DNA of 64,000 nucleotides from assembly GCA_024138015.1 (NCBI GenBank), contig JAMXBB010000004.1:82247613-82311612 (forward strand), written 5' to 3'. Positions 1-10,799 of this stretch are shown piece by piece (position 1 is the stretch's first letter; every line of letters starts with the position of its first letter). The notes beneath the pieces are model-generated. The model was not told the DNA's origin and did not search any database. It saw only the letters and a list, made by a program, of their open reading frames with translations. Made by a program: the position numbers and the translations under genes. The DNA comes from Lumnitzera littorea (taxonomy: Eukaryota; Streptophyta; Magnoliopsida; Myrtales; Combretaceae).

Positions 1-140
1 TTTTCCAAAGAAATCACTTGGAAATTATTTCTTTAAATTATTTTCGAAGCTACTAGGAAATGTCTTAACATGGCTTTACTAAAATTTTTTTTCTATATCT
101 GGTTTTCAATAAGTTAAAATTGCTTTCTTAATGTAATGGC

Positions 141-456
141 TTTTTTTTTTTTTTTTTTTTTTTTTGCCAATAAGAGAAACTTGCATTGATAGAAAGCGCA
201 AATACAAATCAAGAGGCCGAGAAGCCCAGTCTAAAAAAATAAACAAGCAACATGGGATAGTAATCCAGACCAAAAAATAATAGCTCATCGCATATGCACC
301 TTGAGCTGTTGTCCAGTATGTGCAACCATTTGCATTATAAGGAATAAAAGAAAAAGAACAGAAACGAAATAAAGCTTTCGAAGCAACAGTATCCTGAATA
401 ATTCCTGCTGATTGCCGTGAAGCCAACCTTGGAGTATGACACGCTTTAATAACCAA
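141..456 (-). mobile_element. Poly-A-tailed fragment with RNase H-like (RVT_3) remnant, possible LINE 3' end
   Basis: On the minus strand, 456 down to about 230 reads as a partly open frame containing 'FCSFSFIPYNANGC', which resembles the end of the RVT_3/RNase H domain found at the 3' end of plant L1-type LINEs and in related plant proteins. A short untranslated stretch and a run of 25 A (T at 141-165 on plus) follow. A coding tail, 3' UTR and poly-A are what a 5'-truncated LINE or a processed retrocopy leaves. The fragment also sits exactly where the first unit of the flanking tandem repeat is interrupted. No clear target-site duplication was found. The protein match is short and could be chance. 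Confidence 0.35.
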
Positions 457-918
457 CTAGGTGTAAAAGTAATTTTTAGCCAATTTGAGGTCTGATGAAG
501 AAAGATTGTCTTTGTTAGTGTCCTCTAACTGGAGTTTTATAATTGAGTAAAATACACATGCCGTCGACATATACCAACAAAGCTATTCTCAATATACAAA
601 TATTAAGAAAAATTACTGTATGCGTAATTAGGAACTCCTTTTTAGCAATTAAATTTGGTCTGTTAATCATTTTTATTCATAATTCACTTGCCTATTTTAG
701 ATTATCCTCGCGATAAGAGTTTAGAATTATTTTTCTTCTATATCTAGCTTGTAATAAGTCAAATTACTTCCTTATTCACGCTAATAACCAATTTATTGTA
801 GAAGTAATTTTTTTTTTAGCCAATTGTTAAATGAAGAAAGATTATTTATGTTAGTTTCCTTTAGTATAGATTTATTTCTACAATCCCATCTTTATTTTCA
901 AGAGACTAACTCAATCTC

Positions 919-1017
919 CATCTCACTCTTAATTTATATTCTTTTTAATCTAAACTATTGAACTAATTGTGAATTTAATGATATAAATTTAAAAGAATAT
1001 AAATTAATGATGAGATG
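919..1017. repeat. Imperfect inverted repeat (hairpin), AT-rich
   Basis: The left arm at 919-949 (catctcac..ttaatttatattcttttt) is the near-complement of the right arm at 989-1017 (aaaagaatataaattaatgatgagatg). The loop is about 40 bases. It could be a tiny foldback or MITE remnant. No flanking duplication was recognised. Confidence 0.5.
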
Positions 1018-1150
1018 AAATACTAGAATGATCTTGTCTGCCTATTTTAAATTGCCATGATAAGAATTCAAATATACATTTCCTCTACTTGTTTTGTGAT
1101 AAGTTAAATTACTTTTTCATCTTATTTTGATATTGGTGGATGCCACCTAG

Positions 1151-3920
1151 TTTATAGGTAGTAATAAATAATTTAATAAATATATTATCTATACTATTAT
1201 TAAGAGAGTAAGGATTTATTTGATTCCACATATACAATTCATAGTATATATATATATATATTTTACATCCGCCTTATTTAATCCGTTACACTTTAATCAT
1301 ATTTGTCTCCCATACTCTCTTCTCTTTTTTTTGCAATTCTTATTTCTCTCTCCTATGCTTTCCTCTCTTTCTTTCCATTTTTCCTACAATTCTTATTAAT
1401 GCCATGCCTATTAAATGTCAAAATAAAAGGAGACTTTCACCAACTGATAAAAATTTTTGCAGTTCATGATCCTTATCCACTTTAAAATCTTCAACCTCTC
1501 ATTTACTTTTTATATTAAAAGTTTATACAATGTTATGAATGGAACTATTTAATATCTTCATATTTGTTTTGGTAGGCATATGGTGATTTGTCGAAAGAAA
1601 CAGTTTATCAATATGTTGTATATCGTTAGTCTATTATGACAGACAAATTAAGAATGTAATACATTTTTTCTTTTCTCATTTTTAATATTGTGTATGTATA
1701 ATATTTTTTTCTTTTTTAAACATTGGTCATGTAAATATTTTGATTTAATAATTGTTTTATCATTGAAATTGGATGATACTTTTGCGTTTAATTTTTGCGC
1801 GTACACCATGGGAGTATGTTTGCTAGTATGAAATTATTCAAAAAATAACTGTTAGAAATGATGTTTCAATGATAATTGGTTTCCTTGTAATGGTTAGGAA
1901 AAAATTGCAATACATGGGTGGTAAATGTTGGACAGATACATACTTAATAGCTATATTTAGCAAATGCAAAAAATTAAGAACACAAGATGTCAAAATAGGT
2001 CTAATCTAATAATCTATATTTAATTTTTAATATGTTTTTTTTTTTTTTTTTTATCTCATACCATTACAATTACAACTATAGGGAAGGGGAATGGACTTTG
2101 ATTCATCTTATTAAAAGACAAATATTTATGCAACTTGGCTACAAAGGTATTGGCCAATTAAAAATATTTCCCTACATTCTGATGTTCTTAAACATACTAC
2201 TCATTCATTTTTCCCCCCTACATTCTTATGTTTTTCCTTTTAAGAATATTTCCCTACATGAATTTCCAAATAATATATTGGCGAAAAGCAATTTAAAAAG
2301 ATTATTCTGATGAAGCTAATCGTTGTACAAGTTGTGGTATTACTTTAACGAAAAGCATAACGTGGAAACTCGAATAATGAACTTTTGACATTGGTTTTTA
2401 CAAGAATAAATTCATAACAATTTAGTTAACTACACAATCGAATTCGATTTCCAAATGCAAAATAGCACCTTATCAAAAGACAATGGAACGGCAAACCATA
2501 ATAATTATTACAAAAAATTTAGACTATTTCATGTAATGTAATAATATAACAATCACCACCTGAATTTATGTTATTATTCAATTTCGTGTCTAAATCTTAA
2601 CATTATTTTAATGGCATATTGAAATGAACTTTTACTTATCAGTATTATTAATTGAAATTTAATATTACTAAATTACATACTCAATTTAGCATTGATATTG
2701 CTAAATTTCTTGCTTATTTATATCATGACAGTATTTTCTTTTCCTAATTTGTACGCTATATGAATATCCAATTTAATAAATAGGGATGGTGCCACAAAAT
2801 CATAAGATAAGAGATAACATTAAAATTATTTTGTCAATATTATATTTGAAATTTAAAATTATTGATTGTCATATCCATTAAACTTTTGCTTGTTAAATTT
2901 TACAGCTTAAATTAACTTATTAATAATTATATTCAATCAGACTTTTACTAGTCAATATTACCATCCAAGTTTAAAACATGAAAGATAAGGAAGTAGATTT
3001 AAAAAACAAAAAGTTTAATCGAGTATAATATTCAACAACTTAATATTTCCACTAAAATTTTTAAAAAGTATGGATAATATTGAACTTCCCATGTCCTAGG
3101 TTCCAATCGGTCGATGTACATAAGGAAAATTTTGTGGAGATAAGAGGCGAACGGTGGTAGCTGGTCCACTAGTGACTTTCACAAAAGTAAAGAATCCATG
3201 AAACGTCGGCAGGGTTTTTGTTACGCTTTAAAAGCAATTTAAACCATTCATTTACCGTCTTGGCAGTATCTGTGAAACCTTTTCATGGTAAAAGTTTGGC
3301 ACTATTCCACCAAAGCCAAACCCCACTGGAAATATTCCAATTTTCTACTTTTTTCCATTAGCTGGACCTGAGCCATCAGGACAATTATTGAAAGACATCC
3401 AACATGCATAACCTCAGGGATCATGACATGGAACTATCAATGGAAGAAAAAACCAGGTTACATGTGCAAAAATCCAGAGCAACATCTATATCCATATAAC
3501 AAACTAAGGAAAGCAACTAGTCCTAGTGCATCAGTTAGTGAGTATGCAAATATCAGGATTTCAGCACACTTCTATCTTTTAAGTTCGAACGAACATCATA
3601 GCACCACACCAAAAGTAGCCTCCTCGAGGATTAAATCTCATGTTGTATACTATTTTGAGATTTATCATAGTTAGTCCCTTTAACATTATGAATATCCAAG
3701 CATCTGAAAGATGAATAGCAGGAATAAACAAAGGGAACAAAGAAAAGAGAGGGACAGATCATGTTTATCTTATAGCAACTCTATATTTATATGAACTCAA
3801 CTCATTAGAGACTCTACAAAACAGCAAAGAAAATGAAGCAAAATATATGCAACGCATGACCAACAAAGTAAAAGAAAGTATGGAATATACAGATTGAAAG
3901 GTTTCAAGCTGATGATCCCG
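1151..3920. other. Intergenic AT-rich DNA, no gene seen
   Basis: This stretch contains a (TA)n run at 1245-1261, a T-run at 2035-2052 and short AT-rich open frames without recognisable protein features. Between 2620 and 2990 there are loose repeats of a 'cttttacttgtcaatatt'-like phrase. The part below 3920 is downstream of the PUB9-type gene and will contain its 3' UTR. No reliable polyadenylation site can be chosen by eye. Confidence 0.5.
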
Positions 3921-6609
3921 TTAAGCAGTATGTGTAATATTTATAGCCCTGTTCAACCTTTCGAGGATTGCACTTGCCTTTCTCTTGGCCCTTGGTGTCC
4001 CATTTTGAGAAAGCTCAGAGATTGTTTTGTATGTGTTCTCCTCTTCTCTCATCTGCTTCCACTTAGTTCGATCGTTGAAGCAGATGGTGTGAAGGACTGC
4101 AATGCAGTTCTCCTTATTTCGAGCACAAGAATTCTCTCTTATTACCCCAAACAAGCATGAAACAGCTCCAAGATCTCCCATTTCAACGATGGCCCTATGA
4201 TGTGTTGAAAGGATTGCAAGTATGGCTAATAGCTCATCCACATGCACACGACTGGCAATCTTTTTTAGAATCACACCTACAGCCCCACCCTGCACTGCTC
4301 GTGCCTTGTTCTCGTGGAGAATGCAGAGGTTGAAAATAGCCGATGCAACATCCCTTATGGCCAATGGGTGCCCTTGGTCTAAGAGAGCAATCAGAGGCTT
4401 CAAAGCACCAGCATTTCCAATAAGTTCCTTATTTGAATCGAGAGCTGACAGCGTGAATAGGGCTGCAGCAGCATTGCTTTTTGTTTCCATGTTTCCATAC
4501 CTCAAGGCATCCATAAGAAGAGGGATAACAGCCGGGGTTTCAGCAACAAGCTTCTTGTTACTGTCATGGATAGAGATATTTAAAAGTGTGGTGATGATAT
4601 CTTCTTGAAGATCAAGGCTAGCCCCACCATTCAAACTGTTCTTGCACAGAGGATGGAGTAATTGATTGATGTTATCGGAAGACTCACCAAAAAGTGCACG
4701 ACATGAGGGAGTGCTCTTTGTTAACAACCTAAGCTCCTTTGCAGCTCTCTTCTGCTCAGGTGTCGTTGCAGACAACTTTCCAAGCAAAGACTGAAAATGT
4801 TCCTCTTCGGTCTGGGTTAGACAATCTTCATTGACATAATGAACTGATTTAGGTGAATCAATCTGCTGATTCCTGCACCACCGTGATATCATCTCTCTAA
4901 TCAAACAATTAGGAGTGAGGTTCATGGATGAAAGCACTTGCTGTGTGCGGGGACATGTCCTGTTGCCTGCTTTTAGCCATTTTTCAATTGAGACTCTATC
5001 GTATGTCTGCAAAAGAGAGGAAAATTTTACAAAAATAATAGACAAAAAATAAGTGCATGCTAAATTGAGTGATATTACAACACTAGAATAAAGAGTCCAA
5101 TTAGTGCATCATTCATCAAATCAATCTGAAAACACTTTTCTAATGCAAGAATCAACATTCAGCTCCAATTTTTTCATGATTGGACCATGTTCCCATGAGA
5201 AAGATTGTGGTGGCACACTGTTCATTGTAATTGAGTTACATTATCCCTAAATTTACAAATTAGATGCCTGTTTTAATAACAAAGCAGAGATTCCCATAAA
5301 GTGAAGCTAACTGCTTGATTTGTCTTTTCTTGAATTCACCAATGCACACTGAATCTGGAGAAGCATATAAAATTTCACCCATGATCACACATACCCAAAA
5401 GGATACTTCAAGTGCGAGGGGGAGATTTCCAAGCTATTTGAAGCTACAAATAAGATGTTATATTCACTGGAAATCACAGCAACTCGTTAAGTAACAAATA
5501 AATAACAGGAAAACCAAAGGGGAATAACTTCACGGAAAGAAAGGGATGAAAGTTATTTACAAGTGCATTGGCATAAAACCAAAAACAGAGAACCGACGAT
5601 TGATTCCAAAGAAAAAGCAAATTAAAAGGAAGTCAAAAGTCAAGCGTTAAGTATTGATGTAAACAGATTATGAACCAGCAAATAAATCCAGTTTCCCTAG
5701 TCCAATGTGTATGCACGAAATATACTCGACCCTACTGTGAAATAGAGCTACCATTCTTAGATCTTCAAATTATCATCATCTCATTCTCCACATTTCATCA
5801 GAAAACAAGCAATGTAAAGAGAGATTTAAACAAACTGAAATAGAGAAAAACGCGTCTACCATTCCAAATTAAATCATTTCCATCAAATTGCATATAATCA
5901 CTTTCATCTATAAAATGAGGAAATCAAAACCATGCCCAAGTTTCTAGCAAAAGTTACGAGAAGAACACCCCATCAAATCAAACCAAGACACATCACATGG
6001 TCATTACAAATGTTTAGAGGATCAACATCCTAGATCACATCAAAAGACGATGCACTTTCTTCCAATTCCTCCGAATTTCCTAATACCCCAAACAAAACAT
6101 AAAACATCATTGCATAAGAAAATCCAAAAATTTCAATTTTTTTTCATCTCGGTCAACAAAATTGTCAACCTTTGCCAACACAATTGTGCAAAAAAACCAA
6201 AAAGTCTCCATCTTTACAAACATTACAGCCTCCAAGACCATAAAATACCAATCTTTACCTGTCCAGAAGACACAATGATAGGATCTTTCATAATTTCCTG
6301 AGAAATGGGACACTTCAACTCCTCAGGACACGAAACATTCCCATTCCCACCATCATCACGAATCTTAAAAGAGACAGACACCCTTTTCTTCAATTTGATT
6401 TCTTTTAGAGCTGAGAGTCTCTCCATGACTTGATCAATGGTCTCAATGATGTTACCATCATCACCATTGTCATTATTATCATCACCATCATTGTTATTTA
6501 TGATGAATGAGACCAGTTTCTGTACTTCCTTTTTCAGTTCTGCTGCTGCTGTTGTCTTTGTGGACAATGGATTGGTGAGAACTGAATTGGACATGCTTGT
6601 CCTTGCCAT
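3921..6609 (-). CDS. PUB9: U-box/ARM-repeat E3 ubiquitin ligase, PUB9-like (two exons)
   Basis: Two exons encode about 478 residues: exon 1 at 6609-6259 (117 codons) and exon 2 at 5006-3921 (361 codons plus stop). They are joined in phase 0 by a GT..AG intron. The U-box (residues about 92-165) is split by the intron. Exon 1 ends in 'CPISQEIMKDPIIVSSGQ', and exon 2 opens with 'TYDRVSIEKWLKAGNRTCP' and continues to 'LTPNCLIREMISRWC'. The rest is a series of armadillo repeats, for example 'NISIHDSNKKLVAETPAVIP' and 'SNAAAALFTLSALDSNK'. The protein ends 'RAINITHTA'. Family knowledge: U-box proteins bind E2 enzymes and act as E3 ligases, and ARM repeats bind substrates or receptor kinases. Length and ending fit Arabidopsis PUB9 (about 460 residues). 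The start at 6609 is the first in-frame ATG, in good context (G at -3 and +4). An Asn/Asp-rich tract lies at about residues 48-63. This is the only intact host gene here. Confidence 0.9.
5007..6258 (-). other. Intron of the PUB9-like gene
   Basis: The donor on the minus strand is CAG|GTAAAG (boundary 6259/6258) and the acceptor is TTTTGCAG|ACATAC (boundary 5007/5006). The 1252-bp intron falls in phase 0 inside the U-box, between the Gln and Thr of 'SSGQ|TYD'. Nothing else was recognised in it. Confidence 0.88.
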
Positions 6610-6613
6610 TCCT

Positions 6614-6658
6614 TTACTGAAGAAGAAGAACAACAATAACAAAAACGTTGTTTTTCAT
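6614..6658 (-). promoter_or_regulatory. Upstream ORF in the PUB9-like leader
   Basis: On the minus strand an ATG at 6658 (A at -3) opens a 14-codon frame, 'MKNNVFVIVVLLLQ', closed by TAA at 6616-6614. The stop is only four bases before the main ATG at 6609. It is mostly hydrophobic. A short uORF ending right before the main start would be expected to affect initiation by reinitiation or leaky scanning. The effect is inference; the ORF and its spacing are read directly. Confidence 0.6.
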
Positions 6659-6715
6659 TCTGGGTGGGTGTAAGTTTATGGCTTTGTCGTGGTTTATTAG
6701 GGAGGTGTTGGTATC

Positions 6716-6850
6716 GTGCTGTGTGCTGTGTGCTGTGCTGTGGAGAGTGATGGAAGAGAAAAAAGAAGAATTGAATGAATAGCAATTAACAACACAAGGA
6801 ACACATATACATCTCTCCCACCCCTCTCTCTCTCTCTATATATGTGTATG
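6716..6850 (-). promoter_or_regulatory. Candidate core promoter and leader of the PUB9-like gene
   Basis: On the minus strand a TATATA sequence lies at about 6838-6843, followed downstream by an AG-repeat (CT-repeat on plus, about 6823-6837). A second TATA-like TGTATATG lies near 6807. The leader carries a 'cagcacagcacacagcac' microsatellite (about 6717-6742). Just upstream is a CA/CG-rich stretch (about 6843-6880). The transcription start is not defined by sequence alone. Confidence 0.4.
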
Positions 6851-7889
6851 TGCGCGCGTGTCTGCGTGTGTGTGGGCTGGCGTTGAATTGAGGTGCGTAT
6901 TTACTTTTAATTCTCGGAGCAATGCGTCATTCTTTTTCTCTAGGTTTGCTCCACTGTCCGTCTATCTACTCGGCACATTGGGTTGAGAGTTGGGATCAGA
7001 TGCACCCCGCATCTTGTAAATGACAATTTCTATCTTAGGGCTTCGGGTAAAGACAAGTAATTAAATCATTTATATTTGCAAAATAATTTAATCCAACCAA
7101 CCCTTTCATAAATATAAGAAACTTAAAACACTCTTTTATTTATAATATAAATGACTTAATTAAGTTTTAATATAAATATTTCAAATGACTTAGCTTTTAA
7201 AGATTATTTAAATCTAGTACAACATACAAACAAATATGATTTTCATTCACCTGTTGCAATCCCTAAAGTATTACATAATCTTTTAGAAAGGGTACATTTG
7301 GATTTTCTTATTCACTTTTGCGGTATATTTAAAAATAAGGAGAAAGAATTTATATGTATATATATAATTAAGGAGTAACCAGGTTTTGACTCAAAAAATT
7401 TCTTATAATATAATCCATTATAATTTCTTTCTTTCTTTTTTTAGTTATTAAAATTATGATTTTTTTTGGAACCACCATTTTTAGTTATCAAAATTTGATA
7501 AAAAGTTCGACTCAAGTTTGAATTTAAGGTTGAAGTCGATGATTTTTAAACGAATTGAGCTCTAATCATCAGAAGCTCTACTCGGCTTACTTGGCTCATT
7601 TGCAATCCTAATTTAGATTCATGGCTTGCGACTTAACCAAATGATAGATTTTAACATTGTGAAAATTGATGCTTGTTGATAAAGGTTTTTCTTAAGGACA
7701 TAAATCAATCTATTTAGAGCTATTCCCAACTTGTAGCCCAATCACATCTTCCCATTCCTTTATTCCTCGACCTTTTTTAGGTCTCACCAAGTGCGCAGGC
7801 TCATTCAAGAAGATTGGTTAATTGAATGCCTATAGGTAGAACTTGACTAGAATAGGTTAAGATGACCTCTCTTAGCTTGGAATAATTGC
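6851..7889. other. Intergenic, no gene recognised
   Basis: This is the upstream flank of the PUB9-like gene, followed by AT-rich DNA (7080-7500) and DNA of more even composition (7550-7880) that may already belong to the degraded left LTR of the next element. No open frame of interest. Confidence 0.4.
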
Positions 7890-7993
7890 CCCCCATATCA
7901 GATTTTGACTTGATTAGATCAAAGATGTTCAAATTCTAATAACAAGCACAAACAATTAGCTCCTTTATCTAGATAACTACCTACCAGCCGCCA

Positions 7994-8001
7994 TGACGTC
8001 A
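7994..8001. promoter_or_regulatory. TGACGTCA palindrome (bZIP-type site) in the LTR
   Basis: A perfect 8-bp TGACGTCA lies about 100 bp upstream of the LTR TATA box. Plant bZIP factors (TGA/CREB-like) bind this core. Its placement in the U3 region is consistent with an LTR enhancer. Function is inferred. Confidence 0.35.
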
Positions 8002-8099
8002 GCCATGTCTCCTAAAATCAGGAAATGGTCTTAAATTCAAATCAAGTATACATACTGGTTTTGGAGGCAACAATTACCATATTCAAATTGACTCGTGAC

Positions 8100-8108
8100 T
8101 ATAAAAGG
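8100..8108 (+). promoter_or_regulatory. TATA box of the Tat-lineage LTR
   Basis: TATAAAAGG lies about 220 bp before the LTR end, a normal place for the LTR promoter. A transcript would start near 8130. Confidence 0.5.
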
Positions 8109-8324
8109 AGATTAAATGATAGGAAATAGGTTCTTTTAGATACTCTACTACTTCCACTCTTATCTTTACCTTCTTTTCAAATACCTTTCACTTACATAGG
8201 TATCAAAGTAGCAACATTAGAGTTACCCTAACACCCCCTTAGCCTTACCTTTTTCTATTGCATGGAGCACTTGTAAGCTTTGTGTCCAAGATACTCTTCA
8301 CCCTAAATTTCGATATTAACAATT

Positions 8325-8338
8325 GGTGCCATTTGTTA
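8325..8338 (+). other. Primer-binding site remnant
   Basis: TGGTGCCATTTGT begins three bases after the LTR end. Many plant Gypsy elements carry TGGCGCCGTCTGT here, and the differences are all C-to-T or G-to-A type or close to it. This supports the LTR boundary. Confidence 0.55.
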
Positions 8339-8349
8339 TTTAAATAACC

Positions 8350-9900
8350 ATGATGGCTAAAACTAAGTCTAAGGACACTAACAACAAACGCACCCTTAAG
8401 GTATGTCGAGTAGACATTCATAACTAGATGTCCCAGAATTAAGAATAGGAGAATGGCAATTCGTAAATTACATAATTGGAGGCGTTGTGTGCTAAATTTA
8501 TAAGAGAATTGAGTAAGTTCTAGCCAATAATAAATAACTGTGTCAAAGACTCAATGAGAAAGATGTTGCATCTTTTCCTACTCCTTCTTTACAACAAATG
8601 AGATTGGTGGTTGACCCGATAACCTAAGAAGAGGCCTTGTGGCAATTGTGAAGGAAAGCTCCCATGGCAAATGATGACGATCTACATTAGGGTCATGAGC
8701 CACAAATAAGGGAGAATTGCCAACTATAGACCCCATTGCATGCTCTTATGACACCGCAAGTACAACCATCTATAGGTAGAAGGATTAAACATGTAATTGT
8801 TTAGCTACCATAGAAAGTTGTAGCAGATATGAGCTTGTAAGATTTAAAGGAGTGTATTAGGAAGTTGGCTACAGATGGAACTTCTAAGAAGAAGGTTGAT
8901 ATGAAGGGTAGGAAGGCAAGTCCTTTTATGTAGAGCACAGTAGAAGAAGTCTTACCATTAAGTGTTCGACTACCCTAATTTAATACTTACGATAGGTGGA
9001 AAGGCCCAGAGGATCATTTGAATACTTTCAGGACATTAAAGGTGCTTTATGGGTTGATTGATGTTATCACTTGCAAGGTCTTCTCATTTACCATAAGGAA
9101 GTTCGCAAGCAATTAGTTTAACTTACTAAAGGTGGCTTCCATCTTTTCTTTTGATTATTTAGCTGAGGAATTTCACCAATATTTTTTGGCCAATAAACCT
9201 CCAGCCAAATATTGTTCAATCTTGACTTCGATCAAGTAGAAACTAGTAGAATCAATCAGAGATTATGTATATAGCTTCAATTAGTTGAATCACTAATTGT
9301 GATAAGAGTATGGCATTACACATTATTTGCATAGGAGGCAGAAGAGATTTGGACTTCTTCAAGTCCCGTACAAAGCAACCTCCGACCTTACTAGTGACTT
9401 TACTAAGAGGTTAGAAAATTTTATTCATCAAGAAGATAAAACGCAAGCCGAAAGAGAGTTAGAAAAGGATAAGCATAAGAGGAGGTCAGACAAAGACAAC
9501 TAATCTATGAAAGATAGATGGGGGAGGAATTTTGATGCTTGTAGTAAGCTCAACCGACCTTTAGGAGATCAAAAGAGGCAGATTCTTACTTTTGTTGAAC
9601 ATACCAACCTTAACCAACCTCTATTGGATATCTTGATGAAGGTTCGTAATTAGGGTTTTTTAACTTAGCCAGAGAAAATGAAGAGTAATCTGACCAGAAG
9701 GAATTCTAATAAGTATTGTGATTTTCATAGAGGTAAAGGACATAATACAAACGAATGCATACATTTAAAAAATGCACTCAAAGATGTTCTTTAAAGGGAT
9801 ACTTAAAGAAATTTGTAGCTGATAAGGAGGAGTGCCTTAAGTGACCTACACAAAGGAGGAGAATTGAACAATAGACTCAAATGGAGAGGCCTAACCTAAT
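8350..9900 (+). pseudogene. gag remnant (Tat-lineage), zinc knuckle visible
   Basis: The frame can be followed from an ATG near 8350 ('MAKTKSKD') with many stops and frame changes. The clearest part is the knuckle at 9714-9759, 'YCDFHRGKGHNTNEC', whose Cys-His-His-Cys spacing is that of Tat-lineage gag proteins. Gag would form the particle and bind RNA. Here it cannot be translated as one protein. Confidence 0.65.
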
Positions 9901-9959
9901 AACCAGGACCTAGTAGTATAGGATGATAAGAAAGGGGACAACTAAGCTCCTCGAGGTGT

Positions 9960-10490
9960 TATAATGTGATCTTTGAAGGATTAGTAGGAGGGGGTATTTT
10001 GTCTACAACAAGTTTGTTGGACGCATTAGGAGATCATGTGTTGAACTTATGAGGTAAGAGGTATAAGGTCGATGATATGATTGTATTTACAAAGAAACAC
10101 ATGTAAGGAGTTTGGTTCTTGTGTAATGATACCTCAGTTAATAAGATTAGAGTAACAAATTTCGAAGTTAGAAAGGCAATGATAAACATAAGGAGTCCTA
10201 CTAACATAATTTTCAACTATACATTTGATCAGATGCATCCTAAGCTCATGAATATTAAGATGCAACCATACAAGTACTACTTATACAGATCCAATAATCA
10301 ACTAGTTAGAGTACATGGTGTGGTCTCCCTGACTTTACAAATCATAGATTATGAGAATGTAGCAAAAAAGGAGATCAATTTTGTGATAGTAGATTGCTTT
10401 TCGCCTTATAATGGCATCATGAGCTGACTTTCCATCAACGTGTTTAGAATGGTAGTGTTGACAACTTACCAAAAGGCAATATTTTCTACC
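9960..10490 (+). pseudogene. Aspartic protease remnant of the Tat-lineage polyprotein
   Basis: The longest open piece (10119-10427) reads 'SPTNIIFNYTFDQM', 'NQLVRVHGVVSLTLQI' and 'FVIVDCFSPYNGIM'. This follows the strand after the catalytic loop and the 'YNAIlGRP' segment of Tat-lineage proteases. The catalytic D-S/T-G triad itself cannot be recognised in its expected place just upstream. In retroelements the protease cuts gag-pol. Confidence 0.55.
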
Positions 10491-10799
10491 CTCACTAGGA
10501 TAGGAATATGATATGGAGACCAATAGCTCTTTTGAGCTTTATACTTAAAGGCTTTGAAAAAGGATCAGGTCTATACCATAGAGCAACGTTCAAGCAATCG
10601 AATGTAGATAAGAGGTGAACCTATAAAGGAAACACTAACAGTTCAACTTAGTGATAACCTTGAGCATGTAACTAAGGTTGGGGCTAGTATGCCAGCTAAC
10701 CTAAGGGAATGCATAATATGTTTCCTCTGAGCTAATAGGGATATTTTTGCTTAGTCTCTTTCTAATATCCTAGGCATACCCGAAGAAGTTATCACTCAT

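Larger units (their letters stand above)
60..1150. repeat. Degenerate tandem repeat, about 343-bp period
   Basis: Three positions carry the same series of blocks: a 'ctatatct..ataagt.aaatt.ctt' block near 95, 738 and 1083, and a 'taataacca...gtagaagtaattttt.agccaatt...tgaagaaagatt' block near 447 and 781. A 'gcctatttta.att..c...gataag' block occurs near 690 and 1040. The second-to-third spacing is about 344 bp. The first-to-second spacing is about 647 bp, which falls to about 341 bp once the 306-bp insertion at 141-446 is removed. The middle parts of the units have diverged. No coding capacity is seen. Confidence 0.45.
7890..8321 (+). repeat. Left LTR (3' part) of the Tat-lineage element
   Basis: The end is set by 'ttaaca' directly before the primer-binding site and by its match to 14357-14416. 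A TATAAAAGG box lies at 8100-8108 and a palindromic TGACGTCA at 7994-8001, so this is the promoter-bearing LTR. The 5' boundary is a guess at a TG before a C-rich stretch. Confidence 0.5.

Noticed and set aside
4222..4608. 128-codon open frame on plus
   Set aside because: It lies opposite exon 2 of the PUB9-like gene and has no domain. It is an antisense shadow.
6534..6785. An 83-codon minus-strand frame overlapping the PUB9-like start
   Set aside because: It begins at TTG rather than ATG, is out of frame with the U-box protein and is low in complexity. It is the leader read in another frame.
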